A stretch of DNA of 64,000 nt from Prosthecobacter sp. (GTDB taxonomy: Bacteria; Verrucomicrobiota; Verrucomicrobiia; Verrucomicrobiales; Verrucomicrobiaceae): positions 682,001-746,000 of the forward strand of contig NZ_JAXMIH010000006.1 of NCBI RefSeq assembly GCF_034366625.1, written 5' to 3'. The notes beneath the pieces are model-generated. The model ran no database searches. It was given only the letters and a program-made list of their open reading frames with translations, and was not told where the DNA came from. Positions 33,607 through 43,200 of this stretch are shown here, piece by piece. The position numbers were made by a program, and so were the translations under genes. Position 1 is the first letter of the stretch; each line of letters opens with the position of its first letter.

Positions 33607-36600
33607 TCACGGGAGGCTGTTCGCCGTCACCCGCGCTTGATAGAATTTTTGGGTTCCGGAGGGATTTTGATCGGTAAAAGTCAGGCTGCCGCCCGTTCCA
33701 GGGCGGTTTTTGGCCTCCGTTTCGTTTTCCAGCGTCCAGGAAACGAGGTCGGGGCTGGAGTAGACATGATAAAATCGTCCCAACACCGTGGGGAAGGCCA
33801 GGATGACCGTGTTTTCAGATTGAGTGGCGCTGGTGATGGCGAAGGTGGACGTGCGATCCAGCGGGCTGGTGCCGGCGGTGGACTCGTTTTCGTTGCTCAT
33901 GCCATCACCATCGTGATCCCCCGTGGGTGAGAGGAGCAAAACGGGTGTGGTCTGGCTGGAAGGGTTGGGGTTGCCGCTGTCGGATGAACTTGGAGCAGAA
34001 CTCACCTCCGCGCTGCTGACGGCCGAGAGCGTGGCGTAGTAGGTGGTGCCGGTGGTGCCGGTGAAGGTGTAGCTGGTGGTGCTTCCGGTTACGCTGGCGT
34101 TGTTCACGACGTTGCTCCCGCCAGGCGTATTGCCGATGCTGATGCGCCACTCGGTAATGTTGTCATGCGCACTGGCATTGCTGGTCCAGGTGAAGGCGCC
34201 CTGCGTGCCGATCTGATAATAGGTGGCGTTTGGTGCGCTCGCGGGCGGCGGTGTGACATCGACGACCTTCAAATACTGCGCCAGTTCGCCGTCATTGGTG
34301 ATGGCATTGCTTGTGCCGCCGTCGAGGCTGACGAAGACCCCGTTGCTGTAAATATCGGCTCCGCTGCGAGGAGAAGCCCAGATGTTCGCGCCTGCATTGC
34401 TGCTGGCGAGATTGCGGATGTTGTACTGCCGTGCGGCCGAGTTTTGCAGGCCCAGCAGCGACCAGAGTGGATCGCCGACACCCCCACACAGATCAAAAGT
34501 GTCAGACGCCACACCATGCGCCGCTCCGTGGACGAACAAGTTCGCAAAACAGATCACCACGTCTTTGAACGCGGGGGAAGCACCGGCCTGCTCGTATTTG
34601 GCGATGGCAAAGACGTTGTTGTTTGGCGTCGTGCCATTCGGCCGTTTGTCGAGGTAGTATTGGTTGATGCTCTTGATTGCCGGACTGTTGAGCCGCGCCC
34701 AGTTCACCCGTCCATACCACTGCGCCATGCCGGTGTTGTTCGGCGGCGGCAGCGTCCAAAACTGCGCGCGATTCCACTTTTTGAAGTGCGGAATGCGTTT
34801 GCCGAAGTTCAGCTCGTGATCCGTCTCAAAGCCGTCGTAGTGAAAGGTGCCGCCGTTGGTGTTGTAGTTTTGAATGCCCTGCTCCTGGCCGTAAAAAGTC
34901 ATCGGCAGGCCCGGAACGGCCGCCAGGGCGGCATAACGCGTGGCATTCAGCCAGGCGTCGTTATCAGGCAGGACTTCATCGTGGCCGGTGATGTTCAGCA
35001 GGATGGCTCCGGTGCGGTAGTTGCTGCGGCGGGACTCCAGGGCGCTCTGGATCACCCCTTCCTCATTCACATGGCTGGCGGTGAAGTTGAAAACGAGGCT
35101 TTCATTGAGGATGTCGAATACGCGGTTGCTGCGGTAGCCCGGCTGTTCGCCATCCAGCGTCTCCGCCATGAAAACAAAATTCCACTTTGCGCTGCGGGTG
35201 CGGTTGATGATGTATTCCCACAGTGGATTCGGCAGCCCTTGGCCAAAGTCGCAGCGCAGCGAGTCGATGCCCTTGTTGTCGGCGGCAAGGCGTGCGGCGT
35301 AGCTGCCAGTGGTGGAATTGGCAAGCGAGTGTCCCGTCTGCTGCAGCCAGTAGATCGGGTAGTGGCCGAGATAGCGCCATAGTTTGATCACCTCGGGACT
35401 CAGGCTGTTCCAGTCCATGACATCGTCCTCATTTTTATGCGGCTCGGAACCGGCGGTGTAGGTGTCGAAGCGCCACTGCGCGGAGTAGCGGCCGTAGTAA
35501 AGCTCGGTGACATCACTCCACTTGCCAAAGTCGTTGCGATCGGGCGCGACGGCCTTGTCCTTGTCGCTCAAACTCGTGAAGTAGGTTGCCGGCTGGCCGT
35601 AATCGCCCGTGCGCGAGTACCAGTTCACTGGAATCGCATTCGTCGTGCTGCCGGTGAAACCGAGATCGACTCCGCCTTGCCCGTAAACCGCATCCCAGGC
35701 TGTGTGATTCGCCACAAAGTCGAGCATGACATTGATCGTTCCCACGCTGCCACCGTAGTCGTCCGCCTTCGTCACGAACGACTGAAACTCACTCATCGCC
35801 GAGGCCTCCGTGCCCGCAGTGCCGAGGTAGGGGCTCACGGCGAAGAAATTTTTCGTCGCATACGGACTTCCCGGCGAATACGGCGAGGACGTGGCCGGAT
35901 CGTTCTCCACACCGAGACCGCCCGTCGGATGGATCGGCTGGAACCACAGGCAGTTCGCTTGAATCGTATTGAAGTAATCGAGGTTCACCGGATCGATGCC
36001 GTCGGAGTCGCCATCCGCTGCACCGAGCATGTCGAGGAAAGTGCTGCGTCCGGCCTCACTCGCGGCGGTGGCTTCGATCGTGAGCGGATTGACCTCATAG
36101 AGCGTCATTTCGAGTGTCTTCTTCGGACTGACGACCACGGCATGATCACGGTCGCCATAGTAGAACCACGGGCCGGTGGGCGCGAAGCGGTAGCGCACGG
36201 TGGCACGATACGCGCCGGTCTTCGTCACCGGAATCGCGGCATTCCAGGTGCTGCCGCTGCTGTTCGTCATCGCATGGGCCTTGTAGTAGTGTGTTTCATT
36301 CTGCCCGCAGAGATCACGCGGCGGCGACAGGATGCCATCCGGCACGCCATCGCTGTTGTTGTCCTGCTCGGCCTTGTCACGGCGGTTCAAATTCGTCACC
36401 ACTTCCACTTCCGTCGGCGGAGTTCCGGCGTTGAAGGTGGCACTGACATTCAGCGGGAAGGTCTCGCCTGCGATTTCGTCGATGAAAAACTTCGTCGTCT
36501 GATACGGCCCGCTGGTGTTGTTCACGCTGAAGTCTGTCATGCGGTTCACGCCGCTGATGGTGTAGTTGGCACCGGCATTGTTGTTCCAGGCAAGCGACAG

Positions 36601-37275
36601 CGCATCCGTGGCGAACCCGCTGTGAAACTTGTCCGGCGTCGCGGTGCTGGTGAGCACATACCAGGCGTAGTTTTTCCCGTCCTTGATGTCCGGGATCGTC
36701 GCTGTGGCCGTGTTGCCCGCCACGGTGGCCTGAATGACCTGCGAGTAGGTCCAGCCCGAGTCCGTGTAGCGCACATAGACTTTCTCTTCGACCGCAGGCG
36801 TGCCGCTGAGGTTGATGGTGATCAATCCGCTCGTTGCATTCCGTGACACGCCGGTGATGGCGACCGGCGCGGCGCTCAGTTCCATCACGCTGATGAAGGT
36901 ATTCGCCAAACCGGGGTCTTTGACCGTGAAAACGTACCGTTTGCCATTCGTCACACCGCCGGAGAGCTTCGCCGCGCTGTCGCCGACCGGCTGGTAATAC
37001 AGGATGGCGAGTTCATTCTTCGGGAAGATCAGATTGCCGCCGTAATCCTGATCCCAGTTGTTCCCAGTGACCATTTTGAAGTTGTAGTCGCTGATGGCGG
37101 TGCCGGCGGTCCATTGAAAGCGGAACCATTCCGTGCTGCCATCCGGCCCGGTAAATTTCGTCGAATCAGTCGTGCCGAGATCCCATCCTTGCCCGTCACC
37201 CGGAAAATCCACCTCGTTGGCATTCCAGGCGAACGCGGAGGTGGCAAACAAGAGAACTGGAAGAATTCTCTTCAT
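33607..37275 (-). CDS. Secreted GH13 alpha-amylase-family glycoside hydrolase
   Basis: A 1222-residue protein with a signal peptide (residues 1-16, ending FAWNA). N-terminal beta domains (to ~395) precede a GH13 barrel whose four conserved regions are visible: I DFVANH (519-524), II GIDSLRCDFGQG with nucleophile D676, III FMAETLDG with acid/base E705, and IV NITGHDE with D766. An FN3 domain (~1010-1095), a calcium-binding-like DHDGDGMSNENE motif and the shared C-terminal module follow. It should hydrolyse alpha-1,4-glucans outside the cytoplasm. It is the last gene of a three-gene operon; its ATG overlaps the stop of the 2784-residue gene (ATGA, 37272-37275). Confidence 0.9.
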   Translation of the reverse strand: MKRILPVLLFATSAFAWNANEVDFPGDGQGWDLGTTDSTKFTGPDGSTEWFRFQWTAGTAISDYNFKMVTGNNWDQDYGGNLIFPKNELAILYYQPVGDSAAKLSGGVTNGKRYVFTVKDPGLANTFISVMELSAAPVAITGVSRNATSGLITINLSGTPAVEEKVYVRYTDSGWTYSQVIQATVAGNTATATIPDIKDGKNYAWYVLTSTATPDKFHSGFATDALSLAWNNNAGANYTISGVNRMTDFSVNNTSGPYQTTKFFIDEIAGETFPLNVSATFNAGTPPTEVEVVTNLNRRDKAEQDNNSDGVPDGILSPPRDLCGQNETHYYKAHAMTNSSGSTWNAAIPVTKTGAYRATVRYRFAPTGPWFYYGDRDHAVVVSPKKTLEMTLYEVNPLTIEATAASEAGRSTFLDMLGAADGDSDGIDPVNLDYFNTIQANCLWFQPIHPTGGLGVENDPATSSPYSPGSPYATKNFFAVSPYLGTAGTEASAMSEFQSFVTKADDYGGSVGTINVMLDFVANHTAWDAVYGQGGVDLGFTGSTTNAIPVNWYSRTGDYGQPATYFTSLSDKDKAVAPDRNDFGKWSDVTELYYGRYSAQWRFDTYTAGSEPHKNEDDVMDWNSLSPEVIKLWRYLGHYPIYWLQQTGHSLANSTTGSYAARLAADNKGIDSLRCDFGQGLPNPLWEYIINRTRSAKWNFVFMAETLDGEQPGYRSNRVFDILNESLVFNFTASHVNEEGVIQSALESRRSNYRTGAILLNITGHDEVLPDNDAWLNATRYAALAAVPGLPMTFYGQEQGIQNYNTNGGTFHYDGFETDHELNFGKRIPHFKKWNRAQFWTLPPPNNTGMAQWYGRVNWARLNSPAIKSINQYYLDKRPNGTTPNNNVFAIAKYEQAGASPAFKDVVICFANLFVHGAAHGVASDTFDLCGGVGDPLWSLLGLQNSAARQYNIRNLASSNAGANIWASPRSGADIYSNGVFVSLDGGTSNAITNDGELAQYLKVVDVTPPPASAPNATYYQIGTQGAFTWTSNASAHDNITEWRISIGNTPGGSNVVNNASVTGSTTSYTFTGTTGTTYYATLSAVSSAEVSSAPSSSDSGNPNPSSQTTPVLLLSPTGDHDGDGMSNENESTAGTSPLDRTSTFAITSATQSENTVILAFPTVLGRFYHVYSSPDLVSWTLENETEAKNRPGTGGSLTFTDQNPSGTQKFYQARVTANSLP

Positions 37276-40200
37276 GGGTTCACAAGACGCACTTCGACGC
37301 GGTAGAAGCGGGAGGCGGGAGGCGTGGGGTCGGTGATCGTGATGGGTGAGCCGGTGCCGAGGAGGTCGGCGGTCAGCGGGTTCCAGGACGTGAGGTTGTC
37401 GGAATAGAACACGCGGTAGAGGCGGTCGGGAATAGTGGTGAAGGTCAGTTCGAAGCCGCCGACGACTTTGGCGGGCACGGGCTGGTAGCGGTCTCCGGCG
37501 CGGGGATTGTTACCGAGGATGAACTCCTGCAGGTTGGTGTAGGCGTCGCCGTCGGGATTGCCGCTGTCGCCGTTGATACCGCCGGAGTCGCCGGCATTGA
37601 GGTTGTTGGCGGTTTCCCAGGCATCGGGGAGGGCGTCGCCATCGGTGGACTCGCTGAGCGTGGGGCCGGTTTCGAGACCGAACTCGAACACGTCGCCGTC
37701 GGTGATGGTGAGCTCGATCTGCTGCGTCTGCGCCTGATTGCGCATGTTGAGCGTGTCGAAGGTGATGACGGGATCGTCATCAATGGCATCGCCGTTGTAG
37801 GTGGCGCTTGGCCAACTGGGGATGCTGGTGCGGATGTAGGCGCGCACGACGGCATCGGGCGCGTTGTTGGTGAGGCTGACGATGCCACCGAGGCTGGAGA
37901 CGCTGCCGAGATAGGTCTGGCCGCTGGTGAGCAGATTGGCAAGATGCGGGCTGAGGCCGTGGCGTTGATACAAGGTGGTCACGCCGCCGGTGAGAGCGAA
38001 TACGGCACGCAGACTGTTGCCACGCGCCGCGAGCGTGATGGTTTTGGCGATCTTGCCGTCGCTGCTGGTGAAGGTGAAGCCGTTTGTCGCGGTGGTCACG
38101 CTGTAGAGATTGTTGACGTAAGCGAGTGCGTCAGGCACGCCGGTGGCGAACCAGTCCTTGAAGCCGCTGGTGCGGTAGCTGCCGGGTTGCGTGCCGCTGA
38201 CATTCACGTTGCCTTCCTCCTCGGTTTCAAAGCCGGCGTAGCTGTGCGGATTGCCCACGACCTGCATCACCTTGCCATTGACGAGATCGCGCACGAACGC
38301 GCAGGTCATGCGGCCGCCGATGCGCTCGAACATGGCAAACACGCGGTCGTTAAAGAGCAGATACTCGTCCTCGCCATCGAGATCGGCATCCTCGGCGGCG
38401 GTGCTGACGCTGTTCGCGAGTGTGGCCGCGCTGGCGGCCCACTGGCTGACACGCTGATACACCTTGGCCCAGCGGAACTGGCTCTGCGCGGCCTTGGAGA
38501 AGCCGGCGAGGTTGTTGAAGCTGGTATCGGGATAGATGTAGTCGCCGGTGCTGAACTTGGCGAGGTTGGCGCTGGGTTGATCGTGAAATGCCGTGAGCCA
38601 CATGGCGCTGTGGAAGGCACCGCGGGCCAGACGGCCAAACGACGGATCGCTGATGCCGAGCGTGGTGGCGGCGGTCCAGGCCGTGTCCACGAGGCCGGAC
38701 ACGCCGACCTGGCCGAAGGCTGCGGGCAGCGGCACGCCGGGCCGGATGTTGAAAATCTTGCCGTTCAGGCTCTCCTCGCGCCCCGCCTGGCCGAAGTACC
38801 AGTTGTCATAGTTTTCCTGCGTGGCGAAGTGAACGAAGTCCTTCGACACGATGGGCAGCGTGGGCGCGTTGCGCTCGACGAAGGGCCACACATCCGGCGT
38901 GCCGTTGCGATTCGAGTCCACCTCACCGGCGGCGATGGCCTCCGGCGTGGTGATTTGAATCCACGGCCGGCTGGCCATCCACGCGATGTTCACGTCGTAG
39001 CCGTCCGCGCTCGTCTTGGTGGTGAAATCGCTCCAATCGCTGCCGAGGATGACGACCTGATCCTGCGTGGCGCTGCGCGCCTTGCGGTTCAACAGCTCGC
39101 GCAGGGAGGTGTTGAGGCCGCCATCGGTGTTCTGGAAGCGGAACTGGCTGGGCTGGTCGCTGATGGCGAAAACCTTGACGCCGTGGATGCGGTTGAGGCG
39201 GTAGCCATCGTTGCCTAGAGCGCTGCTGCGGCCAAACCACTTCTCGAAATGCCGCGCCTGCTCGGCGTAGCTGAAGCTGAAGCCAGAGGCGGCGAAATCG
39301 CTGTAGGTTTCGTCTCGCAGCACTTGTTCCGGTGGATACACCGTGACGGGCGTGGCGTGGTAAAGATCTGCCATCGGCGTGTTGGCATCGGTGAAATTTG
39401 TTTGCGTGTAACTGAGCGGGAAGTAGGAGGCGATGTGATCGCCATAGGTGGTGCCAACGAAATGCACAACGCCGCCGCCGACGAGCGCGTCGAGACGCGC
39501 ATTGAAAGCAGGGCCATCACGCCACGGTTTGCTCACGGCGGGATCGACCTTGGCCCACTGAATGGCACTGCCGAGCGTCGGCGTGAGATGCAGGGCCATG
39601 GGGACGCCGTAGGCCTCATGCACATCGAGCGGCCGATACCACCCTGCCCCGGCACCGTTGTTGATGAGCGCCTGAACTTCGCTGCCGGCGAGCAGCGGAC
39701 GTGATTCGTGAATGAGGCTGGCGACTTTGACACGCTTGAAGCGATCATTGCTGCCACCGGGGCCAAACCAGGCCTTCAACACGCTGCCCGCACCGGCGAG
39801 GGTGCTTTGATCGCGCCAGTAGTCGCTGGCAATGTTGTCATCGTAGATGCTGTCACGGATGTCACCGCGCCCGGCGATGTCGCTGCCGTCTTTGGTGGTA
39901 TAGACCTGGAAGTTGAGCGTGGAGGCATCACCGAGCCAGCCGGCATCCATGAGAGCCTGGCGGCTGATGCTGAACTCGACGGCGTCGAGCTTGCTGTTGA
40001 ACCAGGATTTTTTGAAGCCGTTCGCATCCGCCTGCGTGCGGCGCACGACGCCGAAGTCGGTGGGGTTCTCGTCGAAGGCGGTCGAATGGCCCGACAACGG
40101 CGTGTCCACATACACCGCACCGCTGTCCGTGGCGTAACAGGCCACCACGGCCTCCCATTTCATGTTGGTACGTGTGTCGATGCCATCCGGCAGCGCGGAC

Positions 40201-43200
40201 TCGCCGTTGGCAGGGCTGTTGAAGTCGATCACGACGTAGATGTCGAGATTGGCATCCTCCGCGAAGGCGGCGAGATCCTGCACATCGACGCGGAAGTAGA
40301 AGTTGCCGTCACCACCGGCTCCGGTGCTGCCGCCATCGTGCGCGTAGAAGGCCACGAGGTCGCGGCTGCTGTCAAAGCCGTCGTAAGCGCGATACAAGTC
40401 GCTGCCCTGGTTGTTGGTGCCGTCGCCGTTGTATTCGTCGAGGGCGATGAGATCGCCGATGGCCCAGTCGGTGAATTCGCGGTTGTTGCTCACACCACCG
40501 GCCACCACCGGCGTCTGCGGGCCGATGACGATCTGTCCCGGCGGCGGTGGCGTCACGATGTTGTTCTCGCGCGGACTCGTGCCGTTGGTGATCTCCTGCA
40601 AATTGGAGAAGCCATCGAGATCGGGATCGCCATTGGGGCCGTTCACGGCGAGCGCCGTGACGCCGCGAAAGCTCAGCGTGCCGTTGTCGAGCGGATCGAG
40701 GTTGTAGCGGGCTTCCCAGCCGTCCGTGAGGCCGTCGGCATCGGTGTCGGCCTTGAGCGGATCGCTTTCGCTCCATTCTTCGGGTGATTCCCAGATGCGG
40801 TTGGTGTTGGTGTCGCCAGCGATGCTGCCGTTGAAGTCCTTGTCCTCGCCGTTGCCATCCACCGCGCCATCGCCGTCGGTGTCGGCGTTGTTGGGATCGG
40901 TTTCGGTCCAGATTTCGCCGGGATTGCGGACGCCATCAGGCCAGGTGCGTGCCAGCGAAGGATTGGCGTTCGTGGCGAGCGATTCACCATCGCCCTGCAA
41001 CCAGCCATCGCGGTTTGCATCTTCGACACCGTCTTTGATGCCGTCATTGTCGGTGTCAGGATCATCGGGACTGGTGACGCTGCCGCGCAGTTGTTTCGCC
41101 CGATCACCGCCTTCGCTCAGCGTGTTGACGCCGGGCACGTTGTTGAGGTTGTCGATGGTGTTGTAGAACGGCGGATCTAGGTCGCCGATGAAGTTTAAGA
41201 TGCCGTCGCCATTCGTGTCCACGCCGGGAATGGTGCCGAAGTCGTATTTGAGATCGAGATCGGCATCGGTCCAGGTTTCGCTGGCTTCACCCGCATCATG
41301 CACGCCGTTGTTGTTCGTGTCCGTCCAGTCGAAGAGACCGTTTCCGGCTCCGATGACGGTGGGGGAACCGTAACCAGTGTCAGAAAAGGTCTCACCGATG
41401 ATGGTCGGGCCGCGCCAGCCGACTTCGAGCGCATCGGGCAGGCCGTCGCCATCGGAGTCGGGGTTGTGGGGATCACTTTTGCCGAAGGCGTGGTAGATGT
41501 GGATTTCGCCATTGGTCCAGGTCTCAGGATTCGGCTTCGGCGAGACCAGATAACCATTCGGCAGCGGCGTGGCGGTGGCTTCATCGCCATCGAGCAGGCC
41601 GTCGTCATCGTCATCGGGATCGGTCGCGCTGGCGGGTGTCACTTGCCGAAAAAAAACGCGCGCGTTGCGGGTATCGTGATTTTCGCCGCCGGGAGCGAAG
41701 ACGGTGGCGGTGAAGCGGAACTCGCCCTGCGTCATGTTTTGCCAGGTGAAGTCCCAGAACTTGGTGTTGCCCTCCGTGGTGACCACCGACTCACCGGCGA
41801 TGTCCATGGGGCCGTTGTTGATGGTGAGCGTGACGCTGGTGGCATCCGCTGCGGTGGCGACGCGGATGGTGTAGCGGCGCTGATCAGCCGTGGGCGCGGC
41901 GACATCCGGCAGGATGATGTCAAACGGCTTACCATCGCTGTCGAGATCCGGCGGCGTGTCGATGCTGATGCGCGGGACCTGCGACGGCATGAAGCGCACC
42001 AGGCGTGTGGTGGAGATGTCGGGCGTGGGTGTCGGACGGTCGTGCGTGACTTCGATCTTGTGCAGGTAGTCGGGCTGATCGTTGTAGAGATTCGGCAGCG
42101 TGAAGGCGAGGGCGTGGCAGTCGTCCGTTTCGTTGAGGTTGATGGTGTAAGCATCACGCGAATAGGCGGTGAGCACGCCGCCGTCGTCATTGGAACCAAT
42201 GCGGATGGTGAAGCGGTCGCGGAGCTGCGTGGTGGTGAGGCCGTCGGCCAGCGACTTGGTGAAATAGACTTTCATCACATAACCGTCGCCCACGAGGTCA
42301 CCATGATTCTGCGGGTAGGCGATGAACATGCGGATGTCCGGCCCGGCGGTGGTCACGGTGCGCTGCAACGTGGTGAAATGACCGGCGACGTCGCTGAGCG
42401 CGAAGTCCTTGTAGGCGGCGCTGCTGAGTTCACGCAGGCGCACCTGGATCGTGGCGCTGCCGGTGGCGGGAATGTTGGTGTAGTTGAGCCGCCATTCCTT
42501 TTGGTAGACCGGATTGAGCGCCTGGAAGCTGAGCGAGGGCGTGACTTCGGTGGCCTTGACCCAGGAGGTGGCCAGCGTGGCATCCCAGGTGCCGTCTTCG
42601 TCCAAATCGACAAAGGCTTCCCCGGCATCGCGTACGCCATCACGGTCGCTGTCGGTGAACGGTTCATAGCCGCCACCGTTGCCGCTCAAAGAACGCGTGA
42701 TGCCGTCGTCGTTGGTCGCATCGCCGTCGGTGATGTTGTACCAGACTTCGGTGACGCTGGAGTCGGTGCGGACGACGCCACCGTACTCGCTGCCGCCCAC
42801 CGTGTCGCCGTTGGTCTCTGGAAAACGGATTTCACCGAGCGGGCGCTGCGCATCGAAGTAGAACGACTGCGTGAAGGTGTTGTAGATGCTGGCCTGGCCG
42901 CCGCGATTGAGGAAAGCCCGCGCACGGATGACGTGCATGCCTTCGCTCAGGCCGGTCTGCTCCGCGCCATAGTCCGCATGCGGGCGGATCACGGTGGTGG
43001 TGAGATCACGCACGCTGGTTTCAAAGGTGGTCAGCATCTTCTGCTTCCGCGTGACGGCGTCCGCATTGCCGGGCCACCAGGAGGGAGCGGCGTCTTTGTA
43101 GATGCCGATTTTGTATTTGGATGTGGTGTTGAAATCGACCGGCAAAGGCACGGCGCTCCACCAGTCGCTCGCGCCGCCGTCGTCGTTGTGCCGGTAAATC